Part shown: piece by piece, positions 26,797 to 37,381 of the stretch
Layout of the letters: every line of letters starts with the position of its first letter
How positions within the stretch are numbered: position 1 is the first letter of the stretch
Assembly (NCBI GenBank): GCA_900755095.1
Contig: CAAEFE010000099.1
Location: forward strand, 4,871 to 68,870
Source of the DNA: an uncultured Bacteroides sp.
GTDB lineage: Bacteria; Bacteroidota; Bacteroidia; Bacteroidales; Bacteroidaceae
DNA: 64,000 nt
Direction: 5' to 3'
Notes under the pieces: generated by a model
Seen by the model: only the letters and a program-made list of their open reading frames with translations
The model's database searches: none
What the model was told of the DNA's origin: nothing
Program-made: the position numbers and the translations under genes

Positions 26797-29700
26797 TTAC
26801 AATCCTAAACGCAGAGTTAATGTAAACTGACGTGGCACCGGTGAAGCTACACCACCAGTATTAAAGAATTCAGGATCTTGACCATTCAATTTCTTATCTG
26901 CATAAATAAGGAATAAATTAGTTGCCTGTAACTTCAAAGAAAGATTGGAAATCTTCGCAGCAGAAATCCAGCTCTTAGGAAACTCATAAGAAAGTGAGAT
27001 TTCTTTCATACGGATAAAATCACCTTTTGCAATTCGCTCTGTAGAATAATTGTAAGCATTGTAAGCTTTATACAATGTTCGGTTTGCTTCATATTGCGGA
27101 TTACTCAAGATTGCAGGAATATTAGTCTTTGCCTCATCCCCAGAAAGCGTCCAACGATTCTTGAATTCACGAGGCATAGCACTCAAATCGGAATATTTAT
27201 AATTAAAATATGGATTCAAACGAACAACATTACCAAATGAATAAGTCATGAATACATTGAGTTTAAACCCTTTATATGCAAAAACGTTACCGAAACTACC
27301 AGTTATTGTAGGATCTGTCGGACCTTCATATTTCAAATAATCTAACTTCTCACGTTCCTGGAAATTAATATCAGTCGATGTTATATTTCCATTGATATCG
27401 AACATAGGAATACCTTTTTCATCCAAACCTGCAAAAGGAATGGAGAAAAGCCCGCGCACAGGATATCCTTCACGTGCAAATCCATTTCCCGAAACAAGTT
27501 CCATCATACGAGTACGTCCTCGCAAATCAGTAACTTCATTCTTAGCATGAGAAAAAATAAAATCAGAATTCCATGAGAAGTCTTTCGTTTTAATATTGCT
27601 GGTTGAAAGGGTAAATTCAATACCATGTGACTTCATTGTAGCTACATTGGCATATTTATAAATAGTACCTCCCACTCCTTGTGTTGGAATCAACCCAATC
27701 AGGTCATAGTTATTGCGCGTGTACCAGTCAGCTGAAAGATTAATGCGATTATTAATAAAACCTACATCCACTCCTATATTCAATTCATGCTTCTTTTCAT
27801 ACGTTAATTCACTATTTTCCAAATCCACTATATGAAGACCCGTTTCTTGAATATCAGTGAAAGGACGATAAGGTGAATAACTCTTAATAATAGCTTGTGA
27901 ATTTGTTACATCAGCCGGACCACGATCAGCTGTCAATGAGTAAGATGCCTTAAATGTCAAATTTGAAAGCGTTGGTTGAAGTGATTGGAAGAATTTCTCT
28001 TCATGAACATTCCACGCTGCAGAAAGATTCCACGTTGGCAGCCAACGAGCAGAACGGCTACGCCCCATTCTATTAGTTCCTTCATAGCGGAAAGTACCAT
28101 TCAGCGTATAACGTCCGTCATACGAATAAGTAGCATTTGCAAATGTAGCTACACTCCGATATCTAGTATGCCCCATAGAATAATACTTTTCTCCAGTCTC
28201 AATACCTTTCTTAAAATACTGATAAACATATGATGGAATCTCACCCATAGAATATTGCATACCCCATCCTTGGAATGAAGAGTTAGAGCGTTGAAGATCA
28301 TTTACTTCCATTCCTGCAAAAAGATTAGTTATATGCTTTTCTGCAAATAGATGATTCCATGATACAGTACCACGGAAATCCAGTCCCAACATCTTACGAT
28401 CTTGACGCTGATAAATACCTCCTTCAGGAAGAATCGAAATAGGTAATGCATATGGGTTATCTGGATTCTTATACAACCAGTCGTTTTCATCACGAATAGT
28501 AGCATCGTCCAACCCCGTACGATAAGCAATTGCTTGATTAGAATCATCCATTATATTATGTTCTTGTGATGATGATTGATAACGCACAGCACCCAGCGCA
28601 CTGACTTCCAGGCCCTGCAACACCTTCCATTTCAACTCCCCCTGGAACTTTACATCAACAACATTCAACTCAATAAAATTATTGTCCAATTCACGGAGAA
28701 TATTAAATGGAGCATAATTAGCCACATAATCTGTATTAGGATCTAATGTACGTGAAGTATTCAGTGCGTATGAATAGGGGTTGATATCAAAATCACGTGT
28801 AACCTGACCTGCCGCAACGTCCAATGATGAGTTCATGGTACCTGGTGCATTCTGTTTACGGTAAGAAGCACTTGATATCAAGTTTATGCTTAGGTTCTTT
28901 AAGATATTATAAGTCGTATTCAAATTGGCTGTATAACGTTTCACTTCACTCTGCTTATACCATCCCGGATCAAGCATGGCACTCAATGACGCATAAAAAG
29001 ATGATTTATCAGAACCTGAAGTAATACTTACAGAGTGATTCTGTGAAATATTATTTGAGAATAATACATCAAACCAGTCGGTATTACGCATTTCGGCTTC
29101 GGTCAAATAAGCATTACGTGCTTCTAAAGTATTCATCAGCCCAAATTGACCATTCGTTTCATTAAACTGGTCGATCAGTTTATACATACGTCCGTACACA
29201 CCTGAATTCTTTGCACGAAATAAATCAGCACTATTCAACCAACCTTTTTGCTCCAATTCTTTATATATTCCCATTTGCTCCTGAGAATTCATAATATTGA
29301 ACTCTTTGTATGAGGGCACCATACGCGTAGTAAACTCACCCGTATAATTAATTTTGCTGACTCCAGCTTTACCTTTCTTTGTAGTAACAACAATTACACC
29401 TGCCATTGCACGTGCACCATAGATTGAGGTTGCTGAACCGTCTTTCAAAATCTGAAAGCTCTCAATATCATCGGAATTTAAACCAGCAATAGCCGAACTA
29501 ATCAGAGTTTCAGCATCACCAGAAGATAAATCATCAGGTCCCACATCAATAGCATCTTCCATAATAACTCCATCCACCACCCATAATGGTTTGGAGCTAC
29601 CATAAATGGAGGTAGCACCACGTACACGAATTTTAGGAGCAGTACCAAACGTACCGGATACGTTCTGGACTGACACACCCGCAGCACGGCCTTCAAGTCC

Positions 29701-29907
29701 ACGGCTAATATCAGGGAGACCATCCAATTTTACATTATCAGCTGTTAATTGTTGAGTTGCACCAGTAAAAAGGCGTTTGTCCATTTTTTGCATGCCGGTT
29801 ACCACTACTTCCTCCAGAACTTCTGCATCTGGTTTCATCAGAATTCTTATCGTTCCTGCTTTTATGGGGACCTCCTGAGTTTTCAATCCGATATAGCTAA
29901 TCTTCAA
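26797..29907 (-). pseudogene. SusC/RagA TonB-dependent transporter lacking its 5' end (switched-off state)
   Basis: A SusC-type barrel of about 1036 residues with the TonB plug (EEVVVTGMQ, IRVRGATSIYG, VWVVDG-type core, GSATSIYGARAMAGVIVVTTKKG) and a complete C-terminus (RQFTLTLRLGL). No ATG, signal peptide or first part of the N-terminal domain is present; the frame is open only back to a TAA near 29940, and the first usable codon is TTG. The homology to SusC at 30293 stops exactly at inverted repeat 29903-29923. I read it as an intact gene body disconnected from its 5' end by inversion, not as decay: the body shows no frameshift or stop. Confidence 0.9.
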
Positions 29908-29923
29908 AGTTCTAGCAGAACTT
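29903..29923 (-). repeat. Left inverted repeat of the SusC switch
   Basis: A 21-bp sequence identical to the complement of 30496-30516. Its core AGTTCTAGCAGAACT is itself a 6-bp inverted repeat with a 3-bp centre, a form expected for a site-specific recombinase. SusC homology ends precisely here. Confidence 0.9.
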
Positions 29924-30115
29924 ATTTTATTTTCTCTTTTTTACGTAACACATAATTGTATCATATTCTCCTATAACCTATTTTCATACTAATTATTTAT
30001 ATCTAATATAATTTTTATATTATTCAAGGCTTAGTTAAAGATAAAAAGGAACTGTTTAGATGACATAATGATTGTTTGAACAAGGCTAAATTTGCACAGG
30101 CTGACATAAATATGA

Positions 30116-30164
30116 CATTATGATAGTTTGATGATATATATTTATCTTCATAACTATCATAATG
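30116..30164. promoter_or_regulatory. 13-bp inverted repeat upstream of the SusC promoter
   Basis: CATTATGATAGTT (30116-30128) and AACTATCATAATG (30152-30164) are exact complements separated by 23 bp. A related word, CATAATGATTGTTTG, occurs at 30064. It lies 40-90 bases before the -33 box, so it may be a binding site for an activator or repressor. It would move with the invertible segment. Confidence 0.6.
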
Positions 30165-30202
30165 TATTTACAATAGTTTTCAAATTTATTTTGAATAATT
30201 GT

Positions 30203-30232
30203 TTTGTATTTATAAATATGTGCTTATATTTG
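30203..30232 (+). promoter_or_regulatory. Promoter of the right SusCD operon (inside the switch)
   Basis: TTTG (30203-30206), an 18-bp spacer and TATATTTG (30225-30232) match the Bacteroides pattern with a spacer slightly shorter than usual. The ATG follows 60 bases later. It drives the right operon now and would drive the left after inversion. Confidence 0.7.
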
Positions 30233-30292
30233 CAAAATAGCACTAAGCGAAAATAAGCGACTTACTAATTCTTATAATAATAAAGAGTGTTT

Positions 30293-33200
30293 ATGAAAAG
30301 AAAATTAATGCTGTTATTGGCCTGCTTGCTGGCAAGCATAGGTCTAGTGATTGCCCAAACACCTAAAAAGGTGACAGGTGTCGTCATTTCTGAGGAAGAT
30401 GATCAGCCTGTTGTGGGAGCATCCGTATTAGTGAAAGGTACAACGATGGGAACAGTCACCGATATCGATGGTAAGTTTACCATAAACGATGTACCAAGTT
30501 CTGCTAGAACTTTGAAAATTAGCTACATTGGAATGAAAACTCAGGAAATTCCTATCAAAACAGGAACAATAAGAATTCTGATGAAACCAGATGCAGAAGT
30601 TCTGGAGGAAGTAGTGGTAACCGGTATGCAAAAAATGGACAAGCGCCTTTTCACGGGAGCTGCAACAAAACTTGATGCAGAAGGCGTAAAACTTAATGGT
30701 ATGGCAGATATCAGCCGTGGTCTTGAAGGCCGTGCTGCGGGTGTGTCAGTCCAGAATGTATCCGGTACATTTGGTACAGCTCCCAAAATCCGCGTTCGCG
30801 GTGCTACCTCCATTTATGGTAGCTCCAAACCATTATGGGTAGTGGATGGAGTTATTATGGAAGACGCTGTAGAAGTCAGCGCTGATCAACTATCTTCAGG
30901 CGATGCTGAAACTCTGATTAGTTCGGCTATTGCCGGTCTGAACGCAGATGATATTGAAAGCTTTCAGATTTTGAAAGACGGCTCAGCAACCTCAATCTAT
31001 GGTGCACGTGCAATGGCAGGTGTAATCGTTGTTACTACAAAGAAAGGTAAAGCTGGAGTCAGTAGAATAAGCTATACCGGTGAATTTACTACCCGTTTAG
31101 TACCAAGCTACAATGACTTTAACATCATGAACTCGCAAGATCAGATGGGAGTATACAAAGAAATGCAACAGAAAGGCTGGTTAAATTTCGCTGAAACCTC
31201 CCGAACTGCAGAAAGTGGTGTATACGGAAAGATGTATCAGTTAATTAACACATACGATCCTACTACCGGACAATATGCGTTATTAAATACTGACGAAGCT
31301 AAAAATGCCTATCTACGTGAAGCTGAAATGAGAAATACCGATTGGTTTGACACACTTTTCTCTCCCAGTCTAAGTCAGAATCATTCTGTAAGTCTTAGCT
31401 CTGGTACAGAAAAGTCATCGTTCTATGCTTCTTTAAGTGCTATGCACGATCCGGGATGGTACAAGCAAAGTGGAGTTGATCGCTATACAGCCAACTTAAA
31501 TATGAATCATAATATCTTAAAGAACCTAAGCATAAACTTGATATCAAGTGCTTCTTATCGTAAGCAAAAAGCACCGGGAACTTTAGGACAAGACATTGAC
31601 CTAGTAAACGGTCAGGTAAAACGTGAATTTGACATCAACCCCTATTCATATGCATTGAATACTTCACGTACATTAGACCCAAACACTTATTACACCAGCA
31701 ACTATGCTGATTTCAACATTCTGAACGAATTGGACAACAATTACATGGAACTGAACATTGCAGATTTAAAGTTCCAAGGCGAGTTGAAATGGAAACCAAT
31801 TACCGGATTAGAGCTAAGCGCTTTGGGAGCCGTGAAGTATCAATCAACTTCACAGGAGCACAACATTAAAGACCAGTCAAACCAGGCATCGGCTTATCGT
31901 GCAGGTCTAGATGACAAGACAATTATGGACCGCAATCCATTTCTTTATAAAAACCCAGATAATCCATATGCACTACCGATCTCTATCTTACCGGAAGGTG
32001 GTATTTATCAACGTAGAGACTATAAGATGCTAGGTTACGACTTCCGAGCTACAGCTAGTTGGAACCACGTATTTAATGATATACATATCACTAACTTCTT
32101 TGCAGGAACAGAAATCAACTCTACAGACCGATCAAAGAATTACTATCAAGGATGGGGTATGCAATACTCAATGGGCGAAATACCCTACTATGTATATGAA
32201 TTCTTCAAAAAAGGTATCGAAGACGGCAATAATTACTACTCATTGAGTCAGACCCGTAGCCGTAGTGCCGCCTTCTTCGCCAATGCTACCTACTCTTATA
32301 AAGGTCGTTATACTGTGAATGGAACAGCCCGCTACGAAGGTACTAACCGTATGGGTAAGAGCCGCTCGGCACGTTGGTTACCTACATGGAACGTATCAGG
32401 AGCATGGAATGCCCACGAAGAAAAATTCTTCAGCAATTTAACTTCCGTTCTTTCACACTTTACACTGAAAGCATCTTATTCGTTAACAGCCGACCGCGGT
32501 CCGGCAGACGTAACGAACTCACAGGCTATTATAACCAGCTATAGTCCTTATCGACCATTTACTTCTATCCAGGAGTCTGGATTGTATATTAAGGAACTAG
32601 AAAATAGCGAATTAACTTATGAAAAGAAGCACGAGTTAAATATTGGTGCCGACATGGGCTTTTTGAATAACCGCATTAATTTAGCTGTAGACTGGTACAA
32701 ACGTAACAACTACGATTTGATTGGTATCGTTAATACACAAGGCGCAGGTGGACAGATCCTGAAGTATGCAAATATCGCTTCAATGAAATCACATGGTATT
32801 GAATTCACTTTATCAACCAAGAATATTAAAACAAAAGATTTCAACTGGAACACCGACTTTATATTCTCTAATGCAAAAAATGAAGTCACTGATTTGAAAC
32901 AAAATGCGAATGTGATGGAGCTTATTTCCGGTAATGGATTCGCTAAACAAGGCTATCCGGTTCGTGGGCTATTCTCTATCCCATTTGTAGGTCTTGACAA
33001 AGATGGTATTCCAGTCATTATAAATGAAAAGGGCGAAGCGACTAGTACCGATATAAATTTCCAGGAACGCCAAAATACCGGTTTCCTGAAGTATGAAGGT
33101 CCGACTGATCCTACCATTACAGGTAGTTTGGGTAATATGTTCTCATACAAAGGTTTCCGTTTGAATTTATTTATCACTTATTCATTTGGAAATGTTATCC

Positions 33201-33625
33201 GTTTAAATCCCGTATTCAAAGCATATTATTCGGATCTAACGGCAATGACTCGTGAATTTAAAAATCGATGGACACTCCCCGGAGACGAAACAAAGACTAA
33301 TGTTCCTGCTATTTTGAGCAAACGTATGTACGACAGCAATGAAGACTTGAAGTATGCCTACAATGCTTACAATTATTCAACAGAACGCATTGCAAAGGGG
33401 GATTTTATCCGTCTGAAAGAAATCTCACTGGCTTATGACTTCCCCAAAGCATGGATCAACCCATTGAAGTTAACAGACCTCTCGCTGAAAGTCCAAGCCA
33501 CCAACCTTTTCTTAATCTATGCGGATGATAAGCTAAATGGTCAGGACCCGGAATTCTTTAATGCAGGTGGTGTTGCCTCACCGGTTCCCCGCCAATTTAC
33601 TATTACTTTAAGACTGGGGTTATAA
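30293..33625 (+). CDS. SusC/RagA TonB-dependent transporter (right operon, active orientation)
   Basis: A 1110-residue outer-membrane transporter. A signal peptide (MKRKLMLLLACLLASIGLVIA) is followed by a carboxypeptidase-regulatory-like domain (VTGVVISEEDDQPVVGASV, about 25-105), the plug (EEVVVTGMQ onward) and a beta-barrel ending RQFTITLRLGL. GTG 30287 is an alternative start two codons upstream but ATG 30293 precedes the signal better. The barrel is close to that of the left copy in the plug and more divergent in extracellular loops, so substrates may differ. The inverted repeat lies at codons 68-75. TonB-driven import, partnered by the SusD downstream. Confidence 0.96.
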   Translation: MKRKLMLLLACLLASIGLVIAQTPKKVTGVVISEEDDQPVVGASVLVKGTTMGTVTDIDGKFTINDVPSSARTLKISYIGMKTQEIPIKTGTIRILMKPDAEVLEEVVVTGMQKMDKRLFTGAATKLDAEGVKLNGMADISRGLEGRAAGVSVQNVSGTFGTAPKIRVRGATSIYGSSKPLWVVDGVIMEDAVEVSADQLSSGDAETLISSAIAGLNADDIESFQILKDGSATSIYGARAMAGVIVVTTKKGKAGVSRISYTGEFTTRLVPSYNDFNIMNSQDQMGVYKEMQQKGWLNFAETSRTAESGVYGKMYQLINTYDPTTGQYALLNTDEAKNAYLREAEMRNTDWFDTLFSPSLSQNHSVSLSSGTEKSSFYASLSAMHDPGWYKQSGVDRYTANLNMNHNILKNLSINLISSASYRKQKAPGTLGQDIDLVNGQVKREFDINPYSYALNTSRTLDPNTYYTSNYADFNILNELDNNYMELNIADLKFQGELKWKPITGLELSALGAVKYQSTSQEHNIKDQSNQASAYRAGLDDKTIMDRNPFLYKNPDNPYALPISILPEGGIYQRRDYKMLGYDFRATASWNHVFNDIHITNFFAGTEINSTDRSKNYYQGWGMQYSMGEIPYYVYEFFKKGIEDGNNYYSLSQTRSRSAAFFANATYSYKGRYTVNGTARYEGTNRMGKSRSARWLPTWNVSGAWNAHEEKFFSNLTSVLSHFTLKASYSLTADRGPADVTNSQAIITSYSPYRPFTSIQESGLYIKELENSELTYEKKHELNIGADMGFLNNRINLAVDWYKRNNYDLIGIVNTQGAGGQILKYANIASMKSHGIEFTLSTKNIKTKDFNWNTDFIFSNAKNEVTDLKQNANVMELISGNGFAKQGYPVRGLFSIPFVGLDKDGIPVIINEKGEATSTDINFQERQNTGFLKYEGPTDPTITGSLGNMFSYKGFRLNLFITYSFGNVIRLNPVFKAYYSDLTAMTREFKNRWTLPGDETKTNVPAILSKRMYDSNEDLKYAYNAYNYSTERIAKGDFIRLKEISLAYDFPKAWINPLKLTDLSLKVQATNLFLIYADDKLNGQDPEFFNAGGVASPVPRQFTITLRLGL
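30496..30516 (+). repeat. Right inverted repeat of the SusC switch, inside coding sequence
   Basis: A 21-bp sequence with core AGTTCTGCTAGAACT, the exact complement of 29903-29923. It encodes SSARTLK within the N-terminal domain of SusC, so recombination exchanges the amino-terminal part of the protein. Confidence 0.9.
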
Positions 33626-33643
33626 TTTAAAATAAGAACGAAT

Positions 33644-35203
33644 ATGAAGAAATACATAATAATGGCCAGTGTGGCCGCGCTCGCAATAGGGCTCTCATCG
33701 TGTTCTAATTTCTTAGATGAGCTTCCCGACAATCGTACCGAGCTGAATGAAAACAATGTTGGCAAAATATTACTTTCCGCCTATCCTACTACAGCAATCT
33801 GTGAGATGGGAGAAATGTCATCAGACAATACTGATGCTTATCCGAATCGCTTTTCTTCTTTCAACCGTTTGCAAGAAGATCTCTATAAGTGGGCAGACTC
33901 TGCAGAACAAGATCAGGACTCTCCCCATGCACTTTGGGAATCTTGCTATATGGCAATCTCTGCCTGCAACGAGGTTTTGAAAGTGATTGAAGACGCAGGA
34001 AATCCAGCTTCTCTTAGCGCTGAAAAGGGAGAAGCCCTAGTATGTCGCGCCTATGCTCATTTTTTACTTGCCAATATATTTTGTAACGCTTATAGCAGCC
34101 AAGCAAGTTCAGACTTGGGTATCCCCTACATGAAAACGATAGAGACAACCGTAAGCCCTGATTATCAACGCGGAACTCTAGAGGAGGTATACCAAAATAT
34201 TGAGAAAGATCTATTGGAAGGTCTAGATCTGGTTACTGATATTTATGCAGTCCCCAAATATCACTTTACAAAGAAAGCAGCTCAAGCTTTTGCTGCACGC
34301 TTTTACTTGTACTATGTAAAATCGGATAAATCCAATTACACTAAGGTGATCGATTACGCAACAAAAGTATTAGGAAGCAATCCAGCCACCTCTGTACGCG
34401 ACTGGAAATCTTTGGGTGCACTAGACATAAATGGCAGTGTTCAGCCAAATGCTTATGTAGATGCAACGAATGGCGCTAACTTATTATTGGTCAGTGCAGG
34501 TTCTTATTGGGGATATGTTCATGCACCTTATGGACTAGGCGAAAGATACGCCCATGGACCGAAAGTAGGCAATGAGACATGCAATTCCGTCGGTCCTTGG
34601 GGAAGTGACTATTATATGGGTGTTTGGAGTAACTCAAGTGCACTGCCGACCAAAATCGTTGTTATGAAAATAACTCAATATAAAGAAGTAGTTGACGCAG
34701 TAGCCGGAACAATCAACGGACACATGATCAATGCAGCATTTACTACGGATGAAACATTACTCTGCCGTGCAGAAGCTTATGCAATGAAAGAAATGTATCC
34801 ACAGGCAATTGCTGATTTAAATATATGGCGAGAAGCATACACACGTTCTACTACCCCGCTTACCACAGAATCTATAAACGATTTCTACGGAAGCATGGAA
34901 TATTACACTCCTACTGAATCTACAGTTAAGAAAAAATTGAATCCCGACTTTACTATAACAAATGAAACACAGGAAAATGTAATCCACTGCATACTTCATG
35001 CACGACGTTTAACAACTTTACATGAAGGGTTACGCTGGCAGGATATTAAACGCTACGGTATTACTATCTATCGTCGTTTAATGAATGATAATGGTACTAT
35101 TACCGTCACAGATAAGCTGGAACCCAATGATCCTCGTCGAGCAATACAGATACCGAGCGATGTTATTTCAGCCGGATTAAAACCAAACCCTAGAACTAAA
35201 TAA
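33644..35203 (+). CDS. SusD/RagB-family lipoprotein (right operon, second gene)
   Basis: A 519-residue SusD-like surface lipoprotein (signal ending IGLSSCSNFLDELPDN). It carries ALVCRAYAHFLLANIFCNAYS, TLLCRAEAYAMKEMYPQAIADL and ARRLTTLHEGLRWQDIKRYG, all matching the left paralogue. The middle region differs much more, where the ligand site is expected. It sits 18 bases after SusC and is co-transcribed. Confidence 0.95.
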   Translation: MKKYIIMASVAALAIGLSSCSNFLDELPDNRTELNENNVGKILLSAYPTTAICEMGEMSSDNTDAYPNRFSSFNRLQEDLYKWADSAEQDQDSPHALWESCYMAISACNEVLKVIEDAGNPASLSAEKGEALVCRAYAHFLLANIFCNAYSSQASSDLGIPYMKTIETTVSPDYQRGTLEEVYQNIEKDLLEGLDLVTDIYAVPKYHFTKKAAQAFAARFYLYYVKSDKSNYTKVIDYATKVLGSNPATSVRDWKSLGALDINGSVQPNAYVDATNGANLLLVSAGSYWGYVHAPYGLGERYAHGPKVGNETCNSVGPWGSDYYMGVWSNSSALPTKIVVMKITQYKEVVDAVAGTINGHMINAAFTTDETLLCRAEAYAMKEMYPQAIADLNIWREAYTRSTTPLTTESINDFYGSMEYYTPTESTVKKKLNPDFTITNETQENVIHCILHARRLTTLHEGLRWQDIKRYGITIYRRLMNDNGTITVTDKLEPNDPRRAIQIPSDVISAGLKPNPRTK

Positions 35204-35216
35204 AAATCGATAAGTT

Positions 35217-36095
35217 ATGAAAAAATATATAATATATACATTGATCGTTACTATAGCCGTTTTTTTAGGCTCATGTAATAAAGATGATATTGATACCAAA
35301 CGCAGTATATTTGATCCTACTGAAGTTTATGAGCCCAACGAGTTTGACAAATGGCTACTTGACAACTATGTTTACACTTATAATATCCAGGTGAAATATC
35401 GTCTGGATGACAATGAAACGGATGTAGAATATCATCTGGTTCCAGCCAAGTATGACAACGCAATTACATTGGCTAAGATTGTAAAATTTGTATGGATGGA
35501 AGCTTATGACGAAATATGGGGAATTGACATGACCCGTACGTATGTCCCTAAACTACTCCAATTCATTGGAAATGTTGCTTATACCGAGTCAGGTATGATC
35601 CTCGGACAAGCCGAAGGAGGAATGAAAGTAACCCTGTTTCGTGTAAATGAAATAGATAAAAACAATCTCAGTGTAGCTCAATTAAATGAGTACTATTTCA
35701 AGACAATGCATCATGAATTTACACATATTCTTAATCAGAAAAAAGCCTATGATACATCATACGATCGTATATCGGAATCCGACTACGTAGGTTCAAGCTG
35801 GTATAGGGTATCTGAGTCGGTTGCTCTGCAAAAAGGATTTATCTCTCCTTATGCAATGGACCGTGCTACGGAAGATTTTGCGGAGATGGTTGCTATTTAT
35901 GTCACCAATGACGCTAGTACTTGGGAAGATATGCTAGCAAGTGCCGGCACAACAGGAAGACCGATCATAGAAAAGAAATTTGAGATTGTATTTGATTACA
36001 TGCTCAATTCCTGGGGACTTGATTTAGACAAATTGCGCGAAATTGTTTTGCGCCGGCAAAGTGAAATTACCGAATTAGATTTAAGTACGCTTTAA
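35217..36095 (+). CDS. Import-associated zinc metallohydrolase lipoprotein (right operon, third gene)
   Basis: A 292-residue lipoprotein (VFLGSCNKDD) with zinc motif HEFTH at residues 166-170 in YFKTMHHEFTHILNQ and a candidate third ligand in ATEDFAEMVAIYVTND. Length, motif spacing and C-terminus (LDLDKLREIVLRRQSEI) mirror the left copy. It is predicted to act at the cell surface on the substrate imported by SusC/SusD; the bond cleaved is unknown. Confidence 0.88.
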   Translation: MKKYIIYTLIVTIAVFLGSCNKDDIDTKRSIFDPTEVYEPNEFDKWLLDNYVYTYNIQVKYRLDDNETDVEYHLVPAKYDNAITLAKIVKFVWMEAYDEIWGIDMTRTYVPKLLQFIGNVAYTESGMILGQAEGGMKVTLFRVNEIDKNNLSVAQLNEYYFKTMHHEFTHILNQKKAYDTSYDRISESDYVGSSWYRVSESVALQKGFISPYAMDRATEDFAEMVAIYVTNDASTWEDMLASAGTTGRPIIEKKFEIVFDYMLNSWGLDLDKLREIVLRRQSEITELDLSTL

Positions 36096-36107
36096 TAATT
36101 GTAGGAT

Positions 36108-37364
36108 ATGAGAAAGATTAAAATATATGGCTTACTGACTTGCGTTTGCCTGATGATGCAATCGTGTCTGTTTAATGAAGATGATATCTTTGATGAATCT
36201 TCTGCACAACGGGCTATAGCCTCCGTCAACGAATGTCAGGAGATTTTAAAGGGCGCAGCCAATGGGTGGTTACTCGAGTATTATACAGGAGAAGACGGAG
36301 AATATGGTGGCTTCAATGTTTTGGCACGATTTGATGGCAATAATGTAATTATGGCTGCAGATTTCGCTACAGATAATTACGAAATTGGAGAAGAATCTAC
36401 TTCCTTGTATAAAGTTGAATCATACCAGGGAACAGAATTAAGTTTTGATTCATACAATGAATTAATTCACGAATTCTGTGAACCGAGTGGTTATAATTCA
36501 CCAGGATATGCCGGAGATTATGAGTTCGTCTTCAGAAGCGTTTCAAAAGAAAAGATCGTACTGACTGGGAAAAAACATGGAGTAACGTTGATCATGACAC
36601 CTCTGCCTGCTGAAACAAATTGGCAAGAGAAACTGACCAATATTGCCAATGTCGTTTCACAGGCTTCATATGTAACCTATAAGTTAATTGTGAATGGTCA
36701 GGAAATAACTAAAATGGGACAGGAAGAGCATGCCTTCTCAGTTACCAAAGTAGACGAAACCGGTGAAACAACCGTAAGTCTATATCCGTTCATATATACA
36801 GAGGAAGGCATTAAAATGTATGAACCATTAGTAGTTAATGGAGTAGAAATAAACAACTTCAAATGGGATAATGAAAACCTTACATATATTTGTACAGATA
36901 CAGGTGTAGATGCAAAAATAGAATTCTATTGTCCGGAAGGATATCTCAACTATTTAGGCAACTATATACTACAATTAGCAAATGGGCAACGTATACAACT
37001 TGAGCTCAAACAAAAAATGATAGGAAAATCATTTGCAATGAATTTTGCTTTGAGTGGTACTCCTATTGAATTTGTCTATAACTATAATATGACAACAGAC
37101 TGTATTGATGTACCTTCTCAGACAGTTGGCGTATATCAAGGTTACAACGTATTATTATATCCAGGAATTCCCGGAGGCAATTTCTATGCAGATGACTCAG
37201 CTGTATTCCAAGGACGTATTGCAAATACAGATCCGCTTACAATTAAGTTCACTTATGTAAACAATCCTATTTGCACCCTTATGTTGCTGGTATATCAAAA
37301 AACAGACGGTTGGTATGGATTCTCTACAATGTTCCAAGATGTAACATTGATAAAAGTTGATTAA
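36108..37364 (+). CDS. DUF4302 lipoprotein (right operon, fourth gene)
   Basis: A 418-residue lipoprotein (MMQSCLFNEDDIFDE) with the family motif LKGAANGWLLEYYTGED and the paired strands YEFVFRSV and GKKHGVTLIMTPLP. It corresponds gene for gene to the protein at 22935, with clear but moderate similarity. It lies 12 bases after the metallohydrolase gene. Confidence 0.85.
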   Translation: MRKIKIYGLLTCVCLMMQSCLFNEDDIFDESSAQRAIASVNECQEILKGAANGWLLEYYTGEDGEYGGFNVLARFDGNNVIMAADFATDNYEIGEESTSLYKVESYQGTELSFDSYNELIHEFCEPSGYNSPGYAGDYEFVFRSVSKEKIVLTGKKHGVTLIMTPLPAETNWQEKLTNIANVVSQASYVTYKLIVNGQEITKMGQEEHAFSVTKVDETGETTVSLYPFIYTEEGIKMYEPLVVNGVEINNFKWDNENLTYICTDTGVDAKIEFYCPEGYLNYLGNYILQLANGQRIQLELKQKMIGKSFAMNFALSGTPIEFVYNYNMTTDCIDVPSQTVGVYQGYNVLLYPGIPGGNFYADDSAVFQGRIANTDPLTIKFTYVNNPICTLMLLVYQKTDGWYGFSTMFQDVTLIKVD

Positions 37365-37381
37365 TTAACAAATAGCATATT

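Larger units (their letters stand above)
29903..30516. other. Predicted 614-bp invertible segment carrying promoter and SusC 5' end
   Basis: Bounded by the 21-bp inverted repeats. It contains an AT-rich regulatory region with a 13-bp inverted repeat, the only recognisable promoter (30203-30232), the start codon (30293), the signal peptide and about 68 codons, and points to the right-hand operon now. Inversion would fuse these codons in frame to the left SusC (the repeat encodes SSARTLK on both sides) and leave the right SusC without a start. The non-coding part, 29924-30292, holds no other gene. Confidence 0.85.

Noticed and set aside
26797..29907. Left SusC as an ordinary decayed pseudogene
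   Set aside because: The body has no stop or frameshift and the missing part ends exactly at a recombination-type repeat, which fits a switched-off gene better.
29903..30516. A recombinase gene for the switch
   Set aside because: I found no tyrosine or serine recombinase in the window, so it must act from elsewhere.
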